A DNA stretch of 64,000 nucleotides, from contig NZ_JAHLQK010000004.1 in the NCBI RefSeq assembly GCF_018919215.1, positions 248,001 to 312,000 on the forward strand, read 5' to 3'. A model generated the notes under the pieces. That model worked only from the letters and a program-made list of their open reading frames with translations. It was not told where the DNA came from and did no database searches. This DNA is from Alkaliphilus flagellatus (GTDB taxonomy: Bacteria; Bacillota; Clostridia; Peptostreptococcales; Natronincolaceae). How positions within the stretch are numbered: position 1 is the stretch's first letter; the number at the start of each line of letters is the position of its first letter. Shown in pieces: positions 18,867-27,501 of the stretch. The position numbers and the translations under genes are program-made.

Positions 18867-19117
18867 TAAAAAAATCCTTCGTCCAAAATAAGGACGAAGG
18901 ATATATTCGCGGTACCACCTTAATTTCTATTTACAAAAAATAATGTGAATAGACACTTAAATAAATATAACGGTTTACCCGTCTACACCTACTCTATTCA
19001 ATGTAGAAACTCAGAAGCTACCTTCAATAGCCTTTGCCCTAAAAAACCTTTCAGCCTATGGGTTTTTATCTCTTAAGGGTGTACTATTTACTCCTCTTCA
19101 TCATTGTTGATTTCTTA
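18867..19117 (-). ncRNA. T-box riboswitch leader of valS
   Basis: Minus-strand leader with the T-box AAGGTGGTACCGCG (18921-18908), directly followed by a terminator whose 11-bp stem is 18874-18884 with 18892-18902 and a T-run at 18868-18873. The upstream part has stem I elements: GAGG near the 5' end, AGGCTGAAAGG distal loop region, and a specifier-loop GAAGGTAGCTTC in which GTA (19021-19019) is the expected valine codon. Uncharged tRNA-Val would pair with both sites and favour antitermination. Confidence 0.93.
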
Positions 19118-19132
19118 ATAAAATTTAATATT

Positions 19133-19160
19133 ATTATAACCATTTAACAGCATTTGTCAA
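19133..19160 (-). promoter_or_regulatory. Sigma-A promoter of the T-box/valS transcript
   Basis: TTGACA (19160-19155), 16-nt spacer, TATAAT (19138-19133): both hexamers are perfect consensus, about 15-20 nt before the leader. Confidence 0.85.
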
Positions 19161-19239
19161 TAGGTTTCTCACATTTATTTTTTATTATATAATATAATGT
19201 TTAAGTATCATAACTATAATTATATTATAACACTAATTT

Positions 19240-19782
19240 TTACTCAGGTGTTCCAGAAATTGGCGGTTTTTTTATTTCCTGTATTCCTAAGAGTGCATAT
19301 CTTACAAATGCATATAAAGTAAGTAATGCTGCAATTATAATCAAAGCTTTACCATATATAAAATCAAAAGCTATAGCTAAAATAGCGATATAAAAAACTA
19401 TAGTGGCTATCTTTCCATAGGAATTTGCTGGGACTACTAATTTATCTTTCTTAGTATATAGAACAATTCCTCCCAGTATCATAGAAATTTCCTTTATTCC
19501 GTATATGCTTATAACCCATATTGGTATAAACTGCTTTGATGTAAAACAGATAAGTACTGTTAGCTGCATTAATTTATCTGCCAGCGGATCCATAGCTTGT
19601 CCCCACTTACTTATAGCATCATACTTTCTTGCAATATATCCATCTAAAACATCTGTAATTCCTGCAAGAATAAAGATTATAACAGAATATAATAAGCTTT
19701 TTTCTAAAGGTGAAAAAAATACTCCTACAAATAATGGTATAAGCACAAAACGCACGGTAGTCAATATGTTTGGTAAATTCAT
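19240..19782 (-). CDS. pgsA: CDP-diacylglycerol--glycerol-3-phosphate 3-phosphatidyltransferase
   Basis: 180-residue membrane enzyme that makes phosphatidylglycerophosphate. The CDP-alcohol phosphotransferase motif D(x)2DG(x)2AR(x)8G(x)3D(x)3D is complete: D44, D47-G48, A51-R52, G61, D65, D69. N-terminal MNLPNILTTVRFVLIP is typical. AGAAGAGGTG precedes the ATG. It seems to be a single gene. Confidence 0.95.
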   Translation of the reverse strand: MNLPNILTTVRFVLIPLFVGVFFSPLEKSLLYSVIIFILAGITDVLDGYIARKYDAISKWGQAMDPLADKLMQLTVLICFTSKQFIPIWVISIYGIKEISMILGGIVLYTKKDKLVVPANSYGKIATIVFYIAILAIAFDFIYGKALIIIAALLTLYAFVRYALLGIQEIKKPPISGTPE

Positions 19783-19898
19783 TAATACACCTCTTCTCAG
19801 AGCAATTTTTGTGACTATGTACTATACAATATAAATAATATCATATTCCATTAAATTTGCAAAACTTATACCGGAAATTATTTGATTTAAGCTTTATA

Positions 19899-20219
19899 TT
19901 ATTTTACTGCCTTAATAGAATATATCCTATCTAAATATCCAACTAAATCCATTATCATTTTTTCATAGGTTCTATTAAATACATCCCATTCTCTTTTATA
20001 ATTAGCATAAATTAGTCTCTTTGTATAGTTTGACATAGGTATATCCTTATATAAGCATAATCTAGATACTCTACCTTTACCTATTTCTAGATTTTCAGGA
20101 CTTATTCCAAATTCTACTTCATCCTTATGAACTAATGCAAACCAACTAAAATTATCAATTTCTCCTTTTATATAACCATATCTACTTTTAGTTCCGTAAT
20201 TAACCTTTATATTGAACAA
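19899..20219 (-). CDS. Hypothetical protein, 106 aa
   Basis: A basic, soluble protein starting MFNIKVNYGTKSRYGYIKGEIDNFSWFALVHKDEVEFG, a beta-rich N-terminal half, then an amphipathic Tyr/Arg/Lys-rich helical half ending in IYSIKAVK. The likely start is TTG at 20219 with AGGGGGGATTAGA upstream. No membrane span. No family recognised. It is divergent from the NMT1-type lipoprotein gene. Confidence 0.7.
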   Translation of the reverse strand: MFNIKVNYGTKSRYGYIKGEIDNFSWFALVHKDEVEFGISPENLEIGKGRVSRLCLYKDIPMSNYTKRLIYANYKREWDVFNRTYEKMIMDLVGYLDRIYSIKAVK

Positions 20220-20408
20220 TCTAATCCCCCCTCTAGCCCACTATACTAAGATTTTATGCCAGTTTTTTAATTCTTATTCATTTGATAGCAAACAGTTGTA
20301 AAACCCCTTCTAAACACCTATCTTTGTTTATCAGTGAAGTAACACAAATTTTACATAAGAATATAATAGATTATATAGTTTTCTATTTTTAAGTTGGAGG
20401 GGATTAAA

Positions 20409-21413
20409 TTGATACACAAAAAGTATCTTAGCTTTTTAATTGTTTTTATAATGATTGCCACCATGTGCTTATCAGGATGCAGTGGTAAGACAGAACTTAC
20501 TAAAATACAAGTAATGGAAGTAACCCATTCCGTATTTTATGCACCCCATTATATCGCAGTTACTGAAGGGTTCTTTGAGGAAGAGGGGTTAAAGGTCGAG
20601 ATTATAGACGGTAAAGGTGCAGATAAAACCATGGCAGCTCTATTGAGTAATCAAGTGGAGATTGGCTTTATGGGTCCTGAAGCTTCAATCTATGTTTATA
20701 ATCAAGGCAAGGAAGATTACGCTATTAACTTTGCCCAACTAACTCAACGTGATGGCTCATTTATAGTCGCTAGAGAGCCAAACCCTAATTTTAAATTAGA
20801 AGATCTTAGAGGAAAAGAGCTACTTGGTGGACGTAAGGGCGGAATGCCTAACATGACATTAGAGTATGTTTTAAAGAAAAATGGTTTAGTACCTGGTAAA
20901 GACTTAAATGTGCGTACTGACATTCAATTCGATGTAATGGCTGGTGCCTTTGCTGGTGGAGAAGGGGATTACACAACACTCTTCGAGCCAGTAGCATCTT
21001 TAATGGAAAAGGAAGGTAAAGGATTTGTAGTTGCTTCAGTCGGAGAAGAAAGTGGATATATTCCTTATACCGCATACAGTGCTAAAAAGAGCTATATAGA
21101 AAAGAATCCCGATATAATACAAAAGTTTAGTAATGCAATATATAAAGGAATGTTGTGGGTTGAAAAGCATAGTGCGGAAGAGATAGCAAAGTCGCTACAA
21201 CCCCACTTTCCAGATGCTGATTTAGATGTATTAACCAATGTAGCAGACAGATACCGTTCTATAGGCGCTTGGGCTCCGGACCTTATAATGACAGAAGAAG
21301 GTCTAAATAGGCTTCAAGATGTCATGACAGAGGCGGGAGAGTTGAACCAGCGAGTGCCCTACGATAAAGTTGTTACTACAAAATTTGCAGAAGAGGCAAT
21401 GAAAAATAAATAA
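20409..21413 (+). CDS. NMT1/SsuA-type ABC substrate-binding lipoprotein
   Basis: 334 residues. Lipoprotein signal with lipobox LSGC (lipidated Cys24 counted from the TTG at 20409, which has GGAGGGG 6 nt upstream). The mature part has the NMT1/THI5 pattern: THSVFYAPHYIAVTEGFFEEEGLKVEI, LLSNQVEIGFMGPEA, and LEYVLKKNGLVPGKDL. Such proteins deliver sulfonates, thiamine precursors, nitrate or aromatic acids to an ABC importer. No permease or ATPase lies nearby, so the partner is elsewhere or lost. Its codons are more GC-rich than those of its neighbours. Confidence 0.85.
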   Translation: MIHKKYLSFLIVFIMIATMCLSGCSGKTELTKIQVMEVTHSVFYAPHYIAVTEGFFEEEGLKVEIIDGKGADKTMAALLSNQVEIGFMGPEASIYVYNQGKEDYAINFAQLTQRDGSFIVAREPNPNFKLEDLRGKELLGGRKGGMPNMTLEYVLKKNGLVPGKDLNVRTDIQFDVMAGAFAGGEGDYTTLFEPVASLMEKEGKGFVVASVGEESGYIPYTAYSAKKSYIEKNPDIIQKFSNAIYKGMLWVEKHSAEEIAKSLQPHFPDADLDVLTNVADRYRSIGAWAPDLIMTEEGLNRLQDVMTEAGELNQRVPYDKVVTTKFAEEAMKNK

Positions 21414-21422
21414 TATTATACT

Positions 21423-21455
21423 AAAACCCACTAAACATCAGTGGGTTTTCTATAT
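21423..21455. terminator. Bidirectional terminator between SBP and cdsB
   Basis: AAAACCCACT and AGTGGGTTTT enclose AAACATC; T-runs are present on both sides. Lies 10 nt after the lipoprotein stop and 13 nt from the cdsB stop. Confidence 0.85.
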
Positions 21456-21467
21456 TTCAAATTAACT

Positions 21468-22757
21468 TTATGCTTCCATTTGTCTCATAACTTTTAATAT
21501 TACATGGTCTGTAAGGTTCATTCCTTCCTCCGATAATATACCTAGATTTCTAATAGTATCCTCAGCGGTATTTGCTATCATTCCATTTTTATTAGGAACA
21601 ACTTGATCATTTAAAGCCAATAATGCTGACTGAATTGCTGCAGATGCAGAGGTTGCAAGTTTTAATGCACAACCTACTTTAGCTCCATCGCAAATCATAC
21701 CACTTATATTTGCTAGCATATTTTTAACTACAGCATCTATTTGTTGTTCTTTAGCTCCCATTAACCATGCTATAGCCACACTTGCTCCCGTTGCAGCAGC
21801 TACTCCACAACCACATAAAGCTGATAATCTACCTATATAGTGCTTAATATAACTATTTAAAATATGACTAATAGCTATAGCCCTAGCTAATTTTTCGTTG
21901 TCGACAGAGAATTTCTTATGATAAGCCAGAATAGGTAAAATAGCAGTTAAACCATTATTTCCACTTCCATTGCTACTCATAACTGGCATATTAATACCAG
22001 ACATCCTAGCATCAGCTCCTGCTGCCGTTAGCATCATAGCTCCATTCATTAAATCATCAGCTAAAATTCCTTTTTGTACATTTTCATAGATTGTTAATCC
22101 TACTGACATACCAGACTTTTTACTTAGTCCAGCCATTGCTATTTTCTCATTCATTTCTAGACCTTCCAACATGAAACTAAGCTTTTCATAATCTATTCTT
22201 TCAATTTCACTTATAATATCTTTTATATTTAATTCATATAAAGGATTTATTGATTTTATATTTTCATTATCAGTTTGTATTTTATTTAATATTATTTTTT
22301 TGTCTGTTTCTAGATAAACAAATTCATTATGTTTGTTCTGTATAATTACGATAGAATATCCTTTTTCAGTATACAATTTTACTTCTATATATATTTTTTC
22401 TGTTGTATCTTTAATATTTATAGAAATTCTATCGCTTTCGATTAATTTATTTGCCAATTCTATTTCCTTATCAGTAATCCCTTCTAGTACTTCAAGCCCC
22501 TTTTCACTCCGTCCACCCATTGCCCCTAGTGCTGACGCAATGTGTAATCCTACTTCATTGGTATTAGGTATTCCTACAGCTAATCCATTTTTATAAATAT
22601 TTGGACTAAGCCAAATATCTAAACTTATTATTTCTTTATGATTAACTAACTCCATAGCCTTTGCGCATGCTAAAGCTACAGCTACTGGATCTGTACATCC
22701 CATTGCTGGTACTACTTCCTCTTTTAATGTTCTTAATATCAATTCTTCTAATTGCAT
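21468..22757 (-). CDS. cdsB: L-cysteine desulfidase / UPF0597 (SDH-alpha-like) family protein
   Basis: 429 residues. Iron-sulfur enzyme related to the alpha chain of L-serine dehydratase; it splits cysteine to pyruvate, ammonia and sulfide. Cysteines that fit the cluster site: GCTDPVA (C21), LCGCGVAAATGA, MICDGAKVGCALK. SNGSGNNGLTAILP is the family's conserved loop. ATG 22757 is chosen because AGGAGGTTAATTAGC precedes it. A -24/-12 promoter lies 50 nt upstream and the sigma-54 activator gene is next, the arrangement known for cdsB/cdsR in Clostridioides difficile. Gene name by that analogy; the substrate is inferred. Confidence 0.85.
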   Translation of the reverse strand: MQLEELILRTLKEEVVPAMGCTDPVAVALACAKAMELVNHKEIISLDIWLSPNIYKNGLAVGIPNTNEVGLHIASALGAMGGRSEKGLEVLEGITDKEIELANKLIESDRISINIKDTTEKIYIEVKLYTEKGYSIVIIQNKHNEFVYLETDKKIILNKIQTDNENIKSINPLYELNIKDIISEIERIDYEKLSFMLEGLEMNEKIAMAGLSKKSGMSVGLTIYENVQKGILADDLMNGAMMLTAAGADARMSGINMPVMSSNGSGNNGLTAILPILAYHKKFSVDNEKLARAIAISHILNSYIKHYIGRLSALCGCGVAAATGASVAIAWLMGAKEQQIDAVVKNMLANISGMICDGAKVGCALKLATSASAAIQSALLALNDQVVPNKNGMIANTAEDTIRNLGILSEEGMNLTDHVILKVMRQMEA

Positions 22758-22807
22758 GCTAATTAACCTCCTCTTAAGTCTATATTTCACTATATAGATT
22801 TAAAAAA

Positions 22808-22823
22808 GCAATTATCATGCCAA
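22808..22823 (-). promoter_or_regulatory. Sigma-54 (-24/-12) promoter of cdsB
   Basis: Minus strand TTGGCATGATAATTGC followed by TTTTTT matches TGGCAC-N5-TTGCW, with GG and GC at the exact 10-nt spacing. Transcription would start near 22796, giving a leader of about 40 nt before the AGGAGG site. Confidence 0.93.
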
Positions 22824-22864
22824 CATAAAATCATTGAAAAATAGCCATTATTTTAATACTTTTT

Positions 22865-22924
22865 CTCAAAATGATAATAGTTTTATAAAAACAGTCTCAA
22901 AATGATATTTCGTATCATTTTGAG
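22865..22924. promoter_or_regulatory. Repeated CTCAAAATGATA motif upstream of the sigma-54 promoter
   Basis: Copies at 22865-22876 and 22896-22907 (direct, 31 bp apart) and an inverted copy at 22913-22924. They lie 42-100 bp upstream of the -24 element, where enhancer sites for a sigma-54 activator are expected. Two of them also form the arms of the activator gene's terminator. Confidence 0.5.
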
Positions 22925-22933
22925 ACTGTTTTT
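22887..22933 (-). terminator. Terminator of the sigma-54 activator gene
   Basis: AAAAACAGTCTCAAAATGATA pairs with its perfect complement over 21 bp around TTTCG, with T-runs at both ends. It begins 3 nt after the activator's stop codon. Confidence 0.9.
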
Positions 22934-22935
22934 AT

Positions 22936-24711
22936 TTATATTATCTTTATTTCATATTCTTTTATCTTTCTATATAGGGTTGCCCTACTCATACCCAGTG
23001 CCTTTGCTGCACAGTTAATAGACTGATTTCTATTTTGGAAATATAGAAGTGCCTTTTCAATTTCTTTTTTTTCTAATTCTTTAATAGGAGTTATGCCCTC
23101 AAAACAACTCTTATCTCCCATCCTATTTTGTCTTATTAACCTATTAGGCAAGTCTTTTTCTTCTATAATATTAGTAGTACACATATTAACAGCATATTCT
23201 ATAGTATTTTCTAACTCTCTTACATTTCCTGGCCACTGATAATTCATAAAAATATTAAATACATTTTCATCAACTTGATTAATGTGTTTTCCTAACTTAT
23301 CATTGCATTTTCCCAATAAATATTCGACCAATATAAATATATCGTCCAATCTATATCTAAGGGGTGGAATATTAATAGGTATAACATTAATTCTATAAAA
23401 TAAATCTTGTCTAAATTCTCCGTCTAAAACCTTTTTTTCCAGATCCTTATTAGTTGCTGCGATTATTCTTACATCTATTGGTATAAGTTCTTTGCCCCCT
23501 ACCTTTTCTATCACATGGTCTTGTAGTACCCTTAAAAGCTTAGTTTGTAAATGTAGAGGCATATCTCCTATCTCATCAAGAAAAATAGTTCCTTTATTGG
23601 CCAATTCAAATTTCCCGGCCTTACCTCCTCTTATAGCACCTGTAAATGCTCCTTCCTCATATCCAAAAAGTTCACTTTCCAAAAGTTGTTCTGGAATTGC
23701 AGCACAATTTATAGCAATAAATGGCCCATTATTCTGATAACTATGTAAATGTATTGCTCTTGCAAATAACTCTTTTCCAGTTCCGCTTTCACCTTGAATT
23801 AATATAGTAGAAGTTGATCTTGCAGCTCTTTCTGCCTTAAGCTTTACATTCTTAAATGACATACTATTTCCTATAATATCCTTAAAGTTAGTCATAATAT
23901 TTCCAGTAGTAATATCGTTTACAATGTTTAATACTTCAGAAAGATTACTAAAGGTAAACAAGAAGCCAAAATTTTTATTTTCTAAATTAATAATATTAGC
24001 ATCAAAAACACCTCTAAAACGATGTTTGGCTGTGTTATATATAAATTCAATATTCTTTACTCCTACACATTCATTTACTAGTAATGTAAAATCAAAATCT
24101 CCAATAAAATCACTAATATTCATTTTATCAGCAATATTTTCGTCAATTTTAAATAATTGAATTGCCTTTTTATTATAACGCAGTACCTGACCAATATTGT
24201 CAACAGCTATAATTCCTTTATCTACAGAATTTAGTACAATTTCTAACTCCCTTGCTAAGAGCTTAATTTTATCCGTATTTTCTTGTTCTAAAAGCTTAGA
24301 TGAAATCAAGTCTGCCATCTTGTCTAAAAACTTAATTAGATTTTTCTGATTACTAACAATAGCACTTCTTTGATCTTCCTCAAATGCAATTAATCCAATA
24401 ACACCAACTATATGATTTTCTATCTTAATAGGACAACAAACCTCTGCATACTCATTGCAATCTCTTATATTATCACACCTTAAACACGCACTATGCTTCC
24501 CTGGATTTTCTATAATAAAACTTTCTCCTTGCCTTAGTGCAAATCCAAAAACAGAGTTATTACTTACTGTCTCCCCAATTCTCCACTTATAACAGCCTGT
24601 ACCAGCAATCCTATTGAGCTTATTGTCAACAACCGTTACATCTACTTTTATAACACTAGATATTGCTTCTGAAATATTTTGAACACTGGATACAATTTTT
24701 CTTAAATCCAT
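22936..24711 (-). CDS. Sigma-54-dependent transcriptional activator (CdsR-like)
   Basis: 591 residues. N-terminal sensor domain (1-140) with a cysteine cluster: C40, C76, C79, C85, C92, C93; a PAS domain (about 155-260, NSVDKGIIAVDNIGQVLRYNKKA); an AAA+ domain with Walker A GESGTGKE (307-314) and the sigma-54 contact loop GAFTGA (354-359); a Fis-type HTH at the end (INCAAKALGMSRATLYRKIKEY). ATG 24711 is preferred over TTG 24717 for its spacing to AAGGATG. It most likely activates the adjacent cdsB promoter in response to cysteine or a derived signal; that signal is inferred. Confidence 0.92.
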   Translation of the reverse strand: MDLRKIVSSVQNISEAISSVIKVDVTVVDNKLNRIAGTGCYKWRIGETVSNNSVFGFALRQGESFIIENPGKHSACLRCDNIRDCNEYAEVCCPIKIENHIVGVIGLIAFEEDQRSAIVSNQKNLIKFLDKMADLISSKLLEQENTDKIKLLARELEIVLNSVDKGIIAVDNIGQVLRYNKKAIQLFKIDENIADKMNISDFIGDFDFTLLVNECVGVKNIEFIYNTAKHRFRGVFDANIINLENKNFGFLFTFSNLSEVLNIVNDITTGNIMTNFKDIIGNSMSFKNVKLKAERAARSTSTILIQGESGTGKELFARAIHLHSYQNNGPFIAINCAAIPEQLLESELFGYEEGAFTGAIRGGKAGKFELANKGTIFLDEIGDMPLHLQTKLLRVLQDHVIEKVGGKELIPIDVRIIAATNKDLEKKVLDGEFRQDLFYRINVIPINIPPLRYRLDDIFILVEYLLGKCNDKLGKHINQVDENVFNIFMNYQWPGNVRELENTIEYAVNMCTTNIIEEKDLPNRLIRQNRMGDKSCFEGITPIKELEKKEIEKALLYFQNRNQSINCAAKALGMSRATLYRKIKEYEIKII

Positions 24712-24793
24712 TTTCAATCATCCTTTTTAATACATTAATCTGATATCTAATAATCCTAAGACCCAATGTGAACTGAGCCATTGTTTATATTGA

Positions 24794-24821
24794 ATAAGAT
24801 ATAGGTATCCCTATATCTTAT
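24794..24821 (-). terminator. Hairpin at the end of the yibE/F gene
   Basis: ATAAGATATAGG-TATC-CCTATATCTTAT, a perfect 12-bp stem that contains the stop codon of the YibE/F gene. The U-run after it is weak. Confidence 0.55.
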
Positions 24822-25962
24822 CCATATCAGTTATATTTTCTTCAGCAGTTTCATGTTTTCCCATTAACACTCCTGCTACTAATGCAGTTACTGGGATACA
24901 TAAAATAAGTCCTATACTACCTGCAAATGCACGTATAATTTCTGTAGCTATAATATCTAGATTAATAATTTTAGTAAAGTCTTCTTCATAAGCAGTAAAC
25001 AGTAGCAATAATGGGATAGAACTTCCTGTATAAGCTAATATAAGAGTATTAGCCATAGTACCCATAATATCCTTACCTACATTCATACCAGACATTATTA
25101 AAGTCTTTGTTGACATAGTAGGATCTGCATTTCTAATCTCCTCCATAGATGAAGAAATCGACATACCTACATCCATAACTGCCCCTAAAGCACCCATAAT
25201 AATACCAGCAAATAATAGTCCTTTAAAATCAAACTTTATTCCTTGTGGTATATACATTAACATTACCGCTTCTTCGCTAGATAATCCTGTAAGCTTAACT
25301 TTCGAACCTATAACATAAGCAATTAAACCTGCTACAAAAACTCCGCCTAGCACTCCAATAATTGCCGCATAGCTTTTTCTATTCATACCACTAACAGTTA
25401 AAATTGTTACAACTGTAATAATAAGGGCTATACCAATTGTTAATAATATAGGATTATAGCCTGCTAGTAATCCTGGTAATAATCCCTTTAATACTAATAA
25501 AATAGTTAGTATTAGAGTAATTATTGTTTTTAAGCCCTTTACTCTACCAATAATTAATATTAGAGCAACAAATATTGCGGCGACAATGTAAACATATGTA
25601 TCCCTTAAGTGTTCAGAAATATATACCTCTACACTACCATCCTCTATCTTTTCAACTGTAACTAATACTTTATCTCCTGGTTCTACATCAATGTCATATC
25701 CATAACTTCCAGTTAAATTATGAGGTATTTCAAATTGTTCTCCTTTATATTCACCGTTTAATATTTCAACTTTTACCATCATAAGCTTTGTAAAAATTGG
25801 ATTATCAGGATCATTTTCTAATTGTTCAACATTTAAAATCTTTGCCTTTACCAGTTCTGACTGAACTTGCTCTGTAGTTCCTATTTCACCCTCTGCATAA
25901 CTAAAGGTACTAGGACTTATAATTATCAATAATGCGACCAATATTAAAATAAATTTTTTCAA
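24811..25962 (-). CDS. YibE/F family membrane protein
   Basis: 383 residues: signal peptide (1-23, FILILVALLIIISPSTFSYA), an extracytoplasmic beta-rich domain (about 30-125, KAKILNVEQLENDPDNPIF...GEYKGEQFEIPHNLTGSYGYDIDVEPGD), then seven or eight membrane helices with GALGAVMDVGMSISSSMEEI and SGMNVGKDIMGTMANTLILAY, the YibE/F (PF07907) core. Function unproven; it is thought to be a transporter. TTG start after GGAGGGG. It follows the two-component genes on the same strand. Confidence 0.9.
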   Translation of the reverse strand: MKKFILILVALLIIISPSTFSYAEGEIGTTEQVQSELVKAKILNVEQLENDPDNPIFTKLMMVKVEILNGEYKGEQFEIPHNLTGSYGYDIDVEPGDKVLVTVEKIEDGSVEVYISEHLRDTYVYIVAAIFVALILIIGRVKGLKTIITLILTILLVLKGLLPGLLAGYNPILLTIGIALIITVVTILTVSGMNRKSYAAIIGVLGGVFVAGLIAYVIGSKVKLTGLSSEEAVMLMYIPQGIKFDFKGLLFAGIIMGALGAVMDVGMSISSSMEEIRNADPTMSTKTLIMSGMNVGKDIMGTMANTLILAYTGSSIPLLLLFTAYEEDFTKIINLDIIATEIIRAFAGSIGLILCIPVTALVAGVLMGKHETAEENITDMDKI

Positions 25963-26074
25963 TATATCGTCCCCTCCTTTATATTTATATGAATAATTAT
26001 ACTATAAACTAATAGGCCTTAAATTTCAATGCTTTGAAAAAAATAAAAAAGTTATTTTTGTAATATGGATTTAC

Positions 26075-27499
26075 CTATTTTACTTTTTTGGGTAACTTAA
26101 CTATAACTTTAGTTCCCCTATCCTTCTCACTTTCCACTTCAATTCTACCACCATGTTCCTCTATTAACGATTTAGTAATAGTAAGACCTATGCCCGTACC
26201 TCCAGTTTTTCTATTTCTAGAAATATCACTTCTATATAATCTTTCAAATAAATAAGGTATATCCTTTTTATCTACGCCAATACCATTATCATTAACTGTA
26301 ATAACTACCTCATTTCCATTATCCTCTAATCCAACCTCCACTCTACCACCTGTATTAGTAAACTTTAATGCATTTGAGAGTAGATTAATAATTACTTGTT
26401 TAATTTTATCCCGATCTCCTACTAAAAAAACATCCTCCATTATATTACTATTTAAAGTAATTTCCTTTTCTATAAATTGTGACTTAAAACCTTCAACAAC
26501 TTCTATTATTTCTCTAGACAAATTATAACTTTTATTTTCTAATATAATTTTACGATTATCTATATCAGTTAAATATTTAAGTTCTTCAACAAGTTTAATT
26601 AGACGTACAACCTCATTTTTACAAACATTTAACCTTTCTTCAGTAGGTTCCCACACGCCATCAATTATAGCTTCAATATGGCTTTGTAGTACGGTTAGAG
26701 GCGTTCTTAATTCATGCGAAATATCAGAAGTCAACCTTTTTCTTAATAATTCTTGTTCACCTAAGGACTTTGAAAGATGGTTTATAGATTTAGACAGTTC
26801 TCTTAACTCAATAATATTGTTATTCTCATCCACCTTAGTATCCAATTTACCATCACGTATATCATTTGCTACCTTAGTTATTTTTAGAATAGGCTTTGAA
26901 AAAACTTTTGATGAATAAAGTCCTAAAATAATAGAAGCTAAAATTGAAATAAGTGCTGCATAAAATATAGATCTATTGATTCCTTCTGTAAAGATAACAT
27001 CACTTTCAGATACATAAAAAGGGCCTACATAGCCAATATCAACAGTTCCTATTTTATTATTATCCACATTTAATGTATAACTTGTCTTAACATAATCCTC
27101 ATTTTTCGCTAACTCATCCATACTATTAGAATAATTTTTCCTCATCATCCCATGTCCCATTCTTTGCATCATTCGATTATGATGACTTATCATTGTATCA
27201 TCTAAAACATCTTCAAAAATAATATTATCTTTACTATCCTTAATTACAATATCAAAGTCACTAGTTAAAGGAGATAAGTTAATATAGTGTAGAACATTAT
27301 TTGACCAAGAACCATCTGCAATATATGCTTCATAGATCATATCAACTACTGCATCTATTTTTTTATCCTGTTTCGTAGCCATGTATATATCAAACTGATT
27401 AAATAGTGTAACGTTAGTAATAAAACTCACCAATACAATAGCAAATATTGATCCACCCATAATAAGCAAAATAAGTCTAGACTTAAGTTTATTAAACAT
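26075..27499 (-). CDS. Sensor histidine kinase with Met/His-rich extracytoplasmic loop
   Basis: 474 residues: TM1 (10-30), an outer sensor domain (31-172), TM2 (175-196), HAMP (198-250), HisKA with phospho-acceptor H262 in SDISHELRTPLT, and HATPase with N-box NLLSNALKFTN and G-boxes DNGIGVDKKD and GTGIGLTITKSL. The sensor loop has a run of His and Met at 103-119 (MISHHNRMMQRMGHGMM), which could bind a metal ion. It starts 2 nt after the response regulator gene, so the two are co-translated. Confidence 0.95.
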   Translation of the reverse strand: MFNKLKSRLILLIMGGSIFAIVLVSFITNVTLFNQFDIYMATKQDKKIDAVVDMIYEAYIADGSWSNNVLHYINLSPLTSDFDIVIKDSKDNIIFEDVLDDTMISHHNRMMQRMGHGMMRKNYSNSMDELAKNEDYVKTSYTLNVDNNKIGTVDIGYVGPFYVSESDVIFTEGINRSIFYAALISILASIILGLYSSKVFSKPILKITKVANDIRDGKLDTKVDENNNIIELRELSKSINHLSKSLGEQELLRKRLTSDISHELRTPLTVLQSHIEAIIDGVWEPTEERLNVCKNEVVRLIKLVEELKYLTDIDNRKIILENKSYNLSREIIEVVEGFKSQFIEKEITLNSNIMEDVFLVGDRDKIKQVIINLLSNALKFTNTGGRVEVGLEDNGNEVVITVNDNGIGVDKKDIPYLFERLYRSDISRNRKTGGTGIGLTITKSLIEEHGGRIEVESEKDRGTKVIVKLPKKVK

Positions 27500-27501
27500 T
27501 C

